DNA from: Azospirillaceae bacterium
GTDB taxonomy: Bacteria; Pseudomonadota; Alphaproteobacteria; Azospirillales; Azospirillaceae
Length of the DNA stretch: 64,000 bases
Assembly (NCBI GenBank): GCA_028283825.1
Contig: JAPWJW010000001.1
Coordinates: 1,178,001 to 1,242,000 of the forward strand
Direction: 5' to 3'
Made by a program: the position numbers and the translations under genes. The notes beneath the pieces were generated by a model that had not been told where the DNA came from, did not search any database, and saw nothing but the letters and a program-made list of their open reading frames with translations. Below are positions 27,562 to 35,322 of this stretch, in pieces (position 1 is the first letter of the stretch; each line of letters starts with the position of its first letter).

Positions 27562-30036
27562 TCACTCCACCGTGGCCAGGGTGCGGAAGGGGGCGGCGGC
27601 ATCGGCGCCCGGCGCCCGCTCGGCCCAGGGGTCGTTCTGGCTGAATGTCTGGGCATGCAGGAACTTGGCGTGCAGGGCTCGGCGTCCCGCCTCATCCTCC
27701 ACGACACGGGCCTTCACATGGGCCAGGCCCACGCGTTCCAGCCAGGGGGCGGTGCGTTCCAGATAGCGCGCCTCCTCCCGGTACAGCTGAAGGTAGGCGC
27801 CGCAGTACTCCAGCACCTCCTCCTCCGTCGTGACCTTGCACAACAGGTCGGTGGCGCGGACATGGATGCCGCCGTTCCCGCCGACATGCAGTTCCCAACC
27901 GCTGTCCACCGCCACCACGCCGAAGTCCTTGATGGTCGCCTCCGCACAGTTGCGGGGGCAGCCGGACACGGCCAGCTTCACCTTGTGCGCGTGCCAGGAC
28001 CCCCAGGTCATGCGCTCCAGCTTCACGCCCATGCCGGTGCTGTCCTGCGTGCCGAAGCGGCACCACTCGGAACCCACACAGGTCTTCACCGTACGCAGCG
28101 CCTTGCCGTAGGCGTGGCCGGAGACCATGCCGGCGTCGTTCAGATCCTTCCACACATGGGGCAGTTGCTCGCGCTTCACGCCCAGCAGGTCGATGCGCTG
28201 GCCGCCCGTCACTTTCACCGTGGGGATGGCGTACTTGTCCACCACGTCGGCGATGGCGCGCAGCTCATCCGCCGTGGTCAGCCCACCCCACATGCGTGGA
28301 ATGACGGAATAGGTGCCGTCCTTCTGGATGTTGGCGTGCATGCGCTCATTCACGAAGCGCGATTGCTGGTCGTCCACGTACTCACCCGGCCAGGCCACCA
28401 GCAGGTAGAAGTTCAGCGCCGGGCGGCAGACATGGCAGCCGTCGGGCGTGGTCCAGCCCAGGGCGCCCATCACCTCGGGCATGGTGCGCAACGCCTGGCC
28501 AGTGATGGCCCGGCGCACCTGGTCATGGCTGTGGCTGGTGCACTTGCACATCGGCTTTTCCCCCGCCGGCTTGGCGGCATAGCCGTCACCCAGCGCCAGG
28601 GTCAGCAGCTGTTCCACCTGGGGCGTGCAACTGCCGCAGGAGGCGGACGCCTTGGTCCGTGCCCGCACGCCCTCCGGCGTGGTCAGGCCGTGTTCGGCGA
28701 TGGCGCCCAGGATCTTGCCCTTGCACACGCCGTTGCAGCCGCAGATTTCCGCCGCATCCGGCAATGCCGCCACGGCGACGGTGGGATCGGCGGTGGGTGC
28801 CCCGGCCGCCAGGTTGCCGAAGGCCTGGCCGAAGATCACCGTGTCGCGCAAGCTCCCCAGCGGCTTGCCCTCGCGCAGCAGCTGGAAGTACCAGCCGCCG
28901 TCCTGGGCATCGCCGTACAGCACGGCACCCACCAGCGTGTCGTCACGCAGCACCAGGCGCTTGTAGGTGTTGCGCGCGGCGTCGCGGAACACCACCTCCT
29001 CCGTCGTCTCGTCACCGATGAAGTCGCCGGCGGAGAACAAATCGATGCCCGTGACCTTCAGGCGGGTGGCCATGGCGGCGGGGACGTAATCGCTGACGGC
29101 ATCTTCCCGCGCCAGATGATCGGCGCAGACCTTGGCCATGTCCCACAAGGGGGCCACCAGGCCGTAGGTCTTGCCGCGATGTTCCACACACTCGCCCACC
29201 GCGAAGATTTCAGGCACGGAGGTGCGCATGTCGTCGCCCACCTCGACACCGCGGTTGATGGCCAGGCCGGCGGCCTTGGCCAAATCCACGTTGGGGCGGA
29301 TGCCGATGGCCAGCACCACCAGGTCACCAGGGATCTCCCGTCCGTCGGCCAGGCGCACGCCCTGCACCCGGCCATCGCCGAAGATCGCCTCGGTCTGGCC
29401 ATTGGTGAAGAAGTTCATGCCGCGCTCATCCAGCTCGCGCTGCAACAGCTCGGCCGCCGCCTTGTCCAGCTGGCGTTCCATCAGCGTGCCCATCAGGTGC
29501 ACGACGGCCACCTGCATGCCCCGGCGCAGCAGGCCGTTGGCCGCCTCCAGCCCCAGCAGGCCGCCACCGATGACGATGGCTCGGCTGTGCTGTTCCGACG
29601 CCTGGATCATGGTGTTGACGTCGGCGATGTCGCGGAAGGCGCAGACGCCGGGCAGGTCCAGGCCCGGCACCGGCGGGGCGATGGGGCGCGACCCCGTGGC
29701 CAGCAGCAGCTTGTCGTATGCCACCACCCGGCCGGCGGCGGAGGTGACGGTGCGGGCGGCGGTGTCAATGGCCACCACCGCATCGCCGACGATCAGGTCG
29801 ATGCCGTTTTCATCGTACCAGGACCGGGGATTGATGACGATCTGTTCCAGATCCTTCTCTCCGGCCAGCACGGACGACAGCATGATGCGGTCGTAGTTCA
29901 CGTGCGGTTCGGCGCCGAACACGGTGATGTCGTACTTCAGCGGGGCGCGCTTCAGCAGTTCGTCGACCGTCCGCATTCCGGCCATGCCGTTGCCGACGAC
30001 CACCAGTTTCTGGCGCGGGGGCATATGGGTATCCAT
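27562..30036 (-). CDS. nirB: Nitrite reductase [NAD(P)H] large subunit
   Basis: An 824-residue siroheme flavoprotein that reduces nitrite to ammonium with six electrons from NAD(P)H. An FAD domain (KLVVVGNGMAGM) and a NAD domain (IVIGGGLLGLEAANGL) are followed by two BFD-like [2Fe-2S] modules (ICGCNGVCKGKI ... CGSCTP and CKCTSHSHDQV ... CHVCRPALN). The siroheme/[4Fe-4S] ligands follow as CVGSEWCRFGTQDS and SGCPRNCAEA. The ATG at 30036 has AGAAGG about nine bases upstream; an alternative ATG at 30045 lacks a spacer from that site. It follows the nitrate transporter by 30 bases and leads directly into nirD. Confidence 0.95.
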   Translation of the reverse strand: MDTHMPPRQKLVVVGNGMAGMRTVDELLKRAPLKYDITVFGAEPHVNYDRIMLSSVLAGEKDLEQIVINPRSWYDENGIDLIVGDAVVAIDTAARTVTSAAGRVVAYDKLLLATGSRPIAPPVPGLDLPGVCAFRDIADVNTMIQASEQHSRAIVIGGGLLGLEAANGLLRRGMQVAVVHLMGTLMERQLDKAAAELLQRELDERGMNFFTNGQTEAIFGDGRVQGVRLADGREIPGDLVVLAIGIRPNVDLAKAAGLAINRGVEVGDDMRTSVPEIFAVGECVEHRGKTYGLVAPLWDMAKVCADHLAREDAVSDYVPAAMATRLKVTGIDLFSAGDFIGDETTEEVVFRDAARNTYKRLVLRDDTLVGAVLYGDAQDGGWYFQLLREGKPLGSLRDTVIFGQAFGNLAAGAPTADPTVAVAALPDAAEICGCNGVCKGKILGAIAEHGLTTPEGVRARTKASASCGSCTPQVEQLLTLALGDGYAAKPAGEKPMCKCTSHSHDQVRRAITGQALRTMPEVMGALGWTTPDGCHVCRPALNFYLLVAWPGEYVDDQQSRFVNERMHANIQKDGTYSVIPRMWGGLTTADELRAIADVVDKYAIPTVKVTGGQRIDLLGVKREQLPHVWKDLNDAGMVSGHAYGKALRTVKTCVGSEWCRFGTQDSTGMGVKLERMTWGSWHAHKVKLAVSGCPRNCAEATIKDFGVVAVDSGWELHVGGNGGIHVRATDLLCKVTTEEEVLEYCGAYLQLYREEARYLERTAPWLERVGLAHVKARVVEDEAGRRALHAKFLHAQTFSQNDPWAERAPGADAAAPFRTLATVE

Positions 30037-30066
30037 GGGTCCCATCCTTCTTTCAGGTGATCGGGA

Positions 30067-31278
30067 TCAGACGCGGGCGGTGCTGAGGGACGCGGCCCCC
30101 CAGGTGGTGCGCCACCGCCGCTTCACGCCGCTGATGCCGGCCAGCGCCGCCAAGGCCAGCAGGGCGAACACCAGGAAACCCGCCTGGTAACCGCCCGTCA
30201 GCTGCTTGGAATAGCCAAGGCTGGAGGCGAGGTAGAAACCGCCGACGCCGCCCATCATGCCGACCAGGCCGGTCATGACGCCGATCTCCCGGCGGAAGCG
30301 CTGTGGCACCAGCTGGAAGACCGCACCATTGCCCATGCCCAGCGCCAGCATGGCGACGACGAAGACGACCAGCGCCATCCAGGCCTGGGGCAGGGCGAAG
30401 CTGACGACGATCAGGGCCAGCGCCGCGATGGCGTACATGACGGTCAGCGAGCGCACGCCGCCGATACGGTCGGCCACCGCCCCGCCGATTGGGCGCACCA
30501 GGGAACCGGCGAAGACGCAGGCCGCCGTGAAGTACCCGGCCACCACCGGGCTCAGGCCATACTGGTCGTTGAAGTAGATGGTGAGGGAGGAGGCAAGGCC
30601 GACGAAACCGCCGAAGGTGACGCTGTAGAAGAACATGAACCACCAGGCGTCGCCGATCTTCAGCACCGCCAGATATTCGGCCAGCGACTTGGCTGGCGGG
30701 CATTCCGGGCTGTCCTTGGCCAGCACAGTGTAGGCCACCAGCGTGATCGCCAGCGGAATGGCCAGCAGGCCCAGCACGTTGTTCCAGCCATAGGCCACCG
30801 CCAGGGCGGGGGCGAACAGGCTGGCGAACACGGTGCCGGAATTGCCGGCCCCCGCCAGGCCCAGGGCCGTGCCCTGGTGTTCCGGCGGATACCAGCGTGA
30901 GGCCAGCGGCAGGGCGACCGCGAAGCTGGCACCGGCCACGCCCAGTACCGCACCGGTCAGCAGCGTGCCGTTGAAGCTGTGGATGCCGAACCACCACACC
31001 GCGATCAGCCCGGCGATCACCACCAGCTGCGCCAGGATACCGGTCAGCTTGGGCTTCAGGTGATCCACCAGGATGCCGTTGATCACCCGGAAGAAGGCGC
31101 CGGCCAGCACCGGCACCGCCACCATCAGGCCCTTCTGCGCCGGCGATAGGCCCAAATCCCTGGCGATCTGCACGCCCAACGGTCCCAGGATGACCCAGGC
31201 CATGAAGCTCATGTCGAAGTACAGGAACGCCGCGAACAGGGTGGGCAGGTGTCCGGCCTTCAGGAAACTCTTGTTCAT
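30067..31278 (-). CDS. Nitrate/nitrite MFS transporter (NarK/NasA type)
   Basis: A 403-residue, 12-helix inner-membrane transporter that brings in nitrate. The family signatures are present: the first helix has FLYFDMSFMAWVILGPLG, and the two nitrate-signature regions read as GLAGAGNSGTVFASLFAP and MGGVGGFYLASSLGY. Arginine in PLASRWYPPEHQG and VPQRFRREIG is at the usual positions. The ATG at 31278 has GGAGG five bases upstream. It is first in the nitrate operon, about 280 bases after the predicted sigma-54 transcription start. Confidence 0.92.
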   Translation of the reverse strand: MNKSFLKAGHLPTLFAAFLYFDMSFMAWVILGPLGVQIARDLGLSPAQKGLMVAVPVLAGAFFRVINGILVDHLKPKLTGILAQLVVIAGLIAVWWFGIHSFNGTLLTGAVLGVAGASFAVALPLASRWYPPEHQGTALGLAGAGNSGTVFASLFAPALAVAYGWNNVLGLLAIPLAITLVAYTVLAKDSPECPPAKSLAEYLAVLKIGDAWWFMFFYSVTFGGFVGLASSLTIYFNDQYGLSPVVAGYFTAACVFAGSLVRPIGGAVADRIGGVRSLTVMYAIAALALIVVSFALPQAWMALVVFVVAMLALGMGNGAVFQLVPQRFRREIGVMTGLVGMMGGVGGFYLASSLGYSKQLTGGYQAGFLVFALLALAALAGISGVKRRWRTTWGAASLSTARV

Positions 31279-31560
31279 CGGTGCCTCCGGGCAGCAGCGC
31301 TGCGGACCTTGGCCGGTGGGGGCTGCCATGCGGGGCGCCGCCTGTCACCGGTCAGGGCGTGGTGGATCGGGGTCGGGCGGACCATCGCTGGCCGCCGATG
31401 CGGGTGGGGGTAGGGTCCGCTGCCGGACGCTGACAAGCCGCCGTTGGCCCGCCGATCAATCCCGAGGGGACGCGCGCCATTGCGCATCCGGAGGCGGGCG
31501 GGCCCCGCCGTTGGGGCCGACCCGGGCACAGGACCGCCGCCGCGGGCGTCCTGGCCATGG
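31279..31560 (-). promoter_or_regulatory. Long nitrate-operon leader, candidate NasT antitermination target
   Basis: The predicted transcript start (about 31560) lies some 280 bases before the transporter ATG, far longer than needed for translation. Read on the minus strand, it contains the perfect hairpin GGCCCC-AACGGC-GGGGCC (31501-31518). Its six-base loop has A at position 1 and G at position 4, the pattern recognised by ANTAR proteins. Another AACGGC closed by short arms occurs about 60 bases downstream. An ANTAR protein (NasT) is encoded at 36.4 kb. I did not find a clear U tract for the expected terminator, so the mechanism is inferred. Confidence 0.5.
31501..31518 (-). other. RNA hairpin with ANTAR-type hexanucleotide loop
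   Basis: The minus strand reads GGCCCC-AACGGC-GGGGCC, a perfect 6-bp stem with a 6-base loop fitting A-N-N-G-N-N. It is located in the nitrate operon leader. Confidence 0.5.
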
Positions 31561-31571
31561 CTTCCCTCTTC

Positions 31572-31587
31572 GCAACCGCCGTGCCAA
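31572..31587 (-). promoter_or_regulatory. Sigma-54 (RpoN) promoter of the nitrate operon
   Basis: The minus strand reads TTGGCACGGCGGTTGC, which fits the sigma-54 consensus YTGGCACG-N4-TTGC. The invariant GG and GC are exactly ten bases apart (-24/-12). Only the final W after TTGC is not met (it is G). Transcription should start about 12 bases further, near 31560. NtrC-type activator sites would be expected between here and 31714; I could not identify them with confidence. Confidence 0.8.
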
Positions 31588-31714
31588 GCTCGCAGGCGCG
31601 GAAAACCTGGGGTTTCAATATCGCGCCGCATTCGGTAACTGCCTAATTTATGGGCAAGGGAGCGGCGGTGCGCACAAATGATCAAATAATAAGCATATTT
31701 GAGGGGCTGGGCTG

Positions 31715-33415
31715 ATGGCGACGCGCCAGATCGAGGTGCGGGTGGGTTGGTGCAGTGAAACCGGCCGCCGCAGCCGGAATGAGGATTACGTGGGCGCCTG
31801 CCTTGGTACCGCCGCGCAACGGCAGGGCCAAGGGGTTGTGGCCGCCATCGCCGACGGTGTGTCGGGCGCGCCGGCCGGCCGGGTGGCCGCGGAACTGGCG
31901 GTGCGTGGCTTTATCGATTTCTACCTGGGTGAACGCCAGACATTGGGCGTGCGTCGGGCGGCGGCGCACGCGGCGGAGGCCATCAACCGCTGGGTCCATG
32001 GCCAGGGCCGCGCCGACCCGGAACGCCAGGGCATGGCCACCACCCTGACCGCCGTGATCCTGCGCGGCCGTGTCGCCCATATCCTGCATGTCGGGGACAC
32101 CCGCCTGTATCGCCTGCGCGACGGCCGGCTGAGTCAATTGACCGAGGACCACGTTCATCCCGGCCCGGATCAGCGCCACATCCTGCGCCGTGCCGTGGGG
32201 CTGGAGGATGCGTTGCGCGCCGACTATGCCGCCGAACCCTTGCGTGAGGGTGACCGCCTGGTCCTGACCACCGACGGGGTGCACGGCGCGCTGTCGGCGC
32301 GGGATCTGGTGCGCCTGGCGGCCCGCGAGCCCACGCCCGAGGGGGCCAGCCGGGCACTGGTCGATGCCGCGCTTGCGGCCGGTAGCCAGGACAACGCCAC
32401 CGCCCTGGTCATCGACGTGATGGCCCTGCCGCCGGCGGATCACGGCGAATTGGCGTCCCTGTCCGCCGACCTGCCCATCTTGGCCCTACCCAGGCCAGGC
32501 GATGTCGTGGACGGCTACCGCATCGGCCACCACCTGTCCGACGGCCGCTACAGCGCCGTGTTCCTGACGGCGCCGGCGGCGGGTGAGGCGCCCCTGGTGT
32601 TGAAGTTTCCCAAGCCCAGCGTCACGGGCGACGCCAGCCATCGCCTGGCCTTCGTGCGCGAAGGCTGGGTGGCCGCCCGCGTGCGGTCCCCCTGGCTGGG
32701 CGAGGCGATGGCGGTGCCGCCCGGCCGGCAGACCCGGCTGTACACACTCATGCCCTACTATCCCGGCCAGACCTTGGCCGGGCGGCTGAAGAACCCGCCC
32801 CGGATCGGTGTGGCGGAGGGGGTGGGCCTGGTGGTGAAGTTGGCCAAGGCGGTGGCGGCCCTGCACCGTGCCGGTATCATTCATCGCGACATCAAGCCGG
32901 ACAACGCCATCATCGATGGCAAGGGCGGCCTGCGCCTGATCGATCTGGGCGTGGTGCGCCTGCCCGGCCTGGAAGAGCCGGCGGCGGAACAGGCCCCCGG
33001 CACGCCCAGCTATATGGCGCCGGAACTGCTGGCCGGTGGCATGGGCGACGAACGCGCGGACCTCTATGCCCTGGGCGTCACCGCCTATCACCTGTTCACC
33101 AGCGCTTACCCGTATGGCGAGATCGAGCCTTTCCAGCATCCCCGCTTCGGCCAGCCCACGCCCTTGCAGCAGCGCCGCCCCGACCTGCCCACCTGGCTGG
33201 ACCTGGCGGTGATGAAGGCGGTGAGCGCCGATCCCGTCGACCGGCAGGGCGACGTGCTGGAATTCGCCCTGGAACTTGAGGCCGGTGCCGCCAACCCCGC
33301 ACCCCGTCCGGCCCGCCGCCGCCCGCTTTACGAGCGGGACCCGCTGCGCTTCTGGAAGGTGACGGCGCTGGTTCTCCTGGTCTTGCTGGTCCTGTCGCTG
33401 CTGCGCGGCGGCTGA
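31715..33415 (+). CDS. Fused PP2C-type phosphatase and Ser/Thr protein kinase, membrane-anchored
   Basis: A 566-residue fusion. Residues about 8-240 form a PP2C phosphatase with the metal motifs RSRNEDY (20-25), AIADGVSG, HVGDTRLYRL, LTTDGVHGAL and SQDNATALVI. Residues about 265-515 form a Hanks-type kinase with the ATP lysine in LVLKFPKP, the catalytic HRDIKPDN (Asp392), DLG instead of DFG, and GTPSYMAPE. One hydrophobic helix near residue 550 anchors it, with the catalytic parts in the cytoplasm. The ribosome site gagggg precedes the ATG at 31715. It is divergent from the nitrate transporter; similar fusions are known next to nitrate assimilation genes and may tune them. Its target is unknown. 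Confidence 0.9.
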   Translation: MATRQIEVRVGWCSETGRRSRNEDYVGACLGTAAQRQGQGVVAAIADGVSGAPAGRVAAELAVRGFIDFYLGERQTLGVRRAAAHAAEAINRWVHGQGRADPERQGMATTLTAVILRGRVAHILHVGDTRLYRLRDGRLSQLTEDHVHPGPDQRHILRRAVGLEDALRADYAAEPLREGDRLVLTTDGVHGALSARDLVRLAAREPTPEGASRALVDAALAAGSQDNATALVIDVMALPPADHGELASLSADLPILALPRPGDVVDGYRIGHHLSDGRYSAVFLTAPAAGEAPLVLKFPKPSVTGDASHRLAFVREGWVAARVRSPWLGEAMAVPPGRQTRLYTLMPYYPGQTLAGRLKNPPRIGVAEGVGLVVKLAKAVAALHRAGIIHRDIKPDNAIIDGKGGLRLIDLGVVRLPGLEEPAAEQAPGTPSYMAPELLAGGMGDERADLYALGVTAYHLFTSAYPYGEIEPFQHPRFGQPTPLQQRRPDLPTWLDLAVMKAVSADPVDRQGDVLEFALELEAGAANPAPRPARRRPLYERDPLRFWKVTALVLLVLLVLSLLRGG

Positions 33416-33513
33416 AGTCGCACCTATCCAGTGGGGGTAACTTATGAGATTTGCAACTTAAACGCATCACCGTAACTCGATTGAAACTTCCGTATGTGCA
33501 TATCATAGGTTGT

Positions 33514-33546
33514 GGGCCGCTGGCGCGGGAGGCGCAACAGCGGCCC
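33514..33546 (+). other. Hairpin in the upstream region of the first DUF1842 gene
   Basis: Nine-base arms (gggccgctg at 33514-33522, complement at 33538-33546) lie 37 bases before the ATG. The AT-rich stretch 33440-33510 just upstream is a likely promoter. The hairpin could stabilise the transcript or end read-through from the kinase gene. Confidence 0.4.
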
Positions 33547-33583
33547 ATCAATTCCGCCAAGCACACTCGGAAGGAAAGCAACC

Positions 33584-34006
33584 ATGAGCACCGCTGAAGC
33601 CCCGGCGCTGGCCGGCCTTTTCCCCTTGCATCTTCGTTCCGGTGGCGCCCCCGGCGCCCCGACGGATACCCTGAACCTGACGGTCTACACGCCCAAGGGC
33701 GAGGTCACCGGTCATTCGCTGATCGGCCAGGCCACCAACCCACCGTTGCATGTGGCCTCGCACGTCACGGGCACCGTGATCCATGAGGCCGTGATCGGCC
33801 CCGGCTCCAAGGTTCGCATCGACCTGAACGGCTGGCCGGAAATCAATTGGCCGCCGCAGGCCGGCATCGGCCCCGTCATTCCGCAGAACTACAAGGCCAT
33901 CCTGGTGCTGGAGCCCAACTACGCGTCGGGTGTCATCCGCTACGAATATCGCACCGACCTGACCGGTCCGTGGCGCGTGGTGGAGCAGCCGGTTCACGCC
34001 GTCTGA
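33584..34006 (+). CDS. DUF1842-type protein (first of tandem pair)
   Basis: A 140-residue protein of unknown function. Recognisable blocks are GLFPLHLRSGGAPGAP, TLNLTVYTPKGEVTGHS, a run around KVRIDLNGWPEINWPP and VIPQNYKAILVLEP, then SGVIRYEYRTDL. It appears to be a beta-sandwich without signal peptide or membrane helix. The family assignment is from memory of the DUF1842 pattern. The ribosome site aaggaaag precedes the ATG. The next gene is a paralogue about half identical to it. Confidence 0.7.
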   Translation: MSTAEAPALAGLFPLHLRSGGAPGAPTDTLNLTVYTPKGEVTGHSLIGQATNPPLHVASHVTGTVIHEAVIGPGSKVRIDLNGWPEINWPPQAGIGPVIPQNYKAILVLEPNYASGVIRYEYRTDLTGPWRVVEQPVHAV

Positions 34007-34076
34007 GGTCCCGCCCCAGTCCCGAAAATCAGCGCCGCTTTCAGCCAGGCGCGACCTTTCCCGAAGGAATCCCACC

Positions 34077-34535
34077 ATGAGCACCTCTGAACTTTCCGCC
34101 CCCGGCCCGGCCGGCCTGTTCCATCTGCTGGTTCATTCCACCGGTCCCCTGGGCGCCCCCCGGAATACGCTGAACCTGACGGTCTATACGCCCAAGGGGG
34201 AAGTGACCGGCCATTCCCAGGTGACCCAGGCCGTCAGCCCGCCGGTGCGGGTGGATTCCCACGTCACCGGTACCTGGAATTATGAGATCGTGGGCGGCAA
34301 GCTGCCCGGTACCGTCCGCATCGACCTGAACGGCTGGCCGGAGATCCATTGGCCGCCGCGCGCCGGCATCGGCCCGGTCATCCCGCAGAACTACAAGTCG
34401 ACCCTGCTGCTGCGGGCCGGCTCCACCTCGGGTGTGATCCGCTACGAGTATCGCACCGACCTTGTCGGTGCCTGGCACGTGGTGGCGGAGCAGCCCGTGG
34501 AAGTCACCGTGGAGCCGCAAGTCGGCGCCGCCTGA
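34077..34535 (+). CDS. DUF1842-type protein (second of tandem pair)
   Basis: A 152-residue paralogue of the preceding protein, sharing TLNLTVYTPKGEVTGHS, RIDLNGWPEI-WPP, GIGPVIPQNYK and GVIRYEYRTDL. The spacing of 70 bases and a terminator only after the second gene suggest one transcript. The ribosome site cgaaggaa precedes the ATG. It has a slightly longer C-terminus ending in Ala-Ala. The function is unknown; the abundance of conserved surface blocks suggests a shared assembly. Confidence 0.7.
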   Translation: MSTSELSAPGPAGLFHLLVHSTGPLGAPRNTLNLTVYTPKGEVTGHSQVTQAVSPPVRVDSHVTGTWNYEIVGGKLPGTVRIDLNGWPEIHWPPRAGIGPVIPQNYKSTLLLRAGSTSGVIRYEYRTDLVGAWHVVAEQPVEVTVEPQVGAA

Positions 34536-34555
34536 CGCGTTCCAAGCCCAGATGG

Positions 34556-34590
34556 AAAGGCCGCGACATCGCCCGGTCGCGGCCTTTCTT
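34556..34590 (+). terminator. Rho-independent terminator after the DUF1842 pair
   Basis: Twelve-base perfect arms (aaaggccgcgac, 34556-34567, with 34576-34587) are followed by a T-rich stretch, 20 bases past the stop codon. Confidence 0.88.
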
Positions 34591-34650
34591 CTATCAAAAG
34601 GCTATTATTGGTGAGAAAGGATTCCCCGGGAAAGGGTTTCTCAGCATCGG

Positions 34651-34953
34651 TTAAGAGCCGGAAATGAGCATATCCAAGGCGTTTATGATGTCGAAGTAAT
34701 AAGCGCGACTTAGAGAACCTACAATTGGCCCTAATTCTTTCCTAGGAATGGTGGCAATGAATTGGGTCACCATCACATGATCGTCGCCATCAATCACAAA
34801 AATGGGATTTAATCGGTCCAGCGCTCTGGGGCTGATTTTCCGGGGCCACAATGGAACCACTGCAGCTGTTGCGAGGCCTTTTAAGAGGTCGGCCTGAACT
34901 TCGAGCGCATATCCAGGTTCTCCGGCAACCCGATAAAGGTCCAGCTGGGCCAT
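34651..34953 (-). CDS. ccdB: CcdB family toxin
   Basis: A 100-residue type II toxin of the CcdB family, which poisons DNA gyrase. Family blocks are visible: LDLYRV near the start, VVPLWPRKISP, the conserved LNPIFVIDGDDHVMVTQFIATIPRKELG, and a hydrophobic C-terminal helix (RAYYFDIINALDMLI). The start ATG overlaps the antitoxin stop as TGATG, so toxin synthesis depends on antitoxin translation. A+T content is higher than around it, consistent with transfer. Confidence 0.87.
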   Translation of the reverse strand: MAQLDLYRVAGEPGYALEVQADLLKGLATAAVVPLWPRKISPRALDRLNPIFVIDGDDHVMVTQFIATIPRKELGPIVGSLSRAYYFDIINALDMLISGS

Positions 34954-35204
34954 CAGAATTGCCGGAAGCGCGCATATGGAACACCGTTTTCTTCAACGAA
35001 GCTATTCCATTCGCCAATCCCGGCTTGGTTTCGCTCCAGCCAAAGGGCCGCTTTCTTTTCGGAAATCTCTACTGCCAACCCGCGCTCACAGGCCCGTGAG
35101 AGGCTAATGCCCAATGTCTTGGCTTCCGCAACCATGTCCTCAGGAAGCGACACGTTTGTGTTCTTGCGGGCTGCTGGAACTTGCCGAGATGACCCACCGT
35201 GCAT
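34953..35204 (-). CDS. ccdA: CcdA family antitoxin
   Basis: An 83-residue antitoxin. The N-terminal ribbon-helix-helix (KNTNVSLPEDMVAEAKTLG and ISLSRACERGL) binds DNA. The C-terminal segment WNSFVEENGVPYARFRQF is the unstructured arm that wraps CcdB. The ATG at 35204 has CGGAG at a suitable distance; the ATG at 35210 is too close to it. A perfect palindrome at 35219-35232 lies just upstream and is a likely autoregulatory operator. Confidence 0.87.
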   Translation of the reverse strand: MHGGSSRQVPAARKNTNVSLPEDMVAEAKTLGISLSRACERGLAVEISEKKAALWLERNQAGIGEWNSFVEENGVPYARFRQF

Positions 35205-35218
35205 GACCATGCTCCGAA

Positions 35219-35232
35219 GTTATGCGCATAAC
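35219..35232. promoter_or_regulatory. Palindromic operator of ccdAB
   Basis: GTTATGCGCATAAC is a perfect 14-bp palindrome 14 bases upstream of the ccdA ATG. Ribbon-helix-helix antitoxins bind such sites to repress their own operon. Confidence 0.65.
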
Positions 35233-35322
35233 CATGCGCGTCCTTTGGAACGTAATATGTGCGCCTTTTTGGGCGCGATCAATGAGGCATGGATTGCCCC
35301 GCAGTTCGCCGCTTGGGCGATG

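Noticed and set aside
27655-30060. Long open frame of 801 codons opposite nirB
   Set aside because: It is the complement of a GC-rich, codon-biased gene; it is rich in His, Gly and Arg and has no family character.
31352-31618. Small minus-strand open frame of 88 codons upstream of the nitrate transporter
   Set aside because: It spans the sigma-54 promoter and the leader, and its first ATG lies upstream of the predicted transcription start. The internal ATG at 31557 would be almost leaderless, and the residues look like translated structured RNA.
31601-31714. NtrC-type activator sites upstream of the sigma-54 promoter
   Set aside because: GTGCGCAC near 31667 resembles a half-site pair but has the wrong order and spacing for the known consensus.
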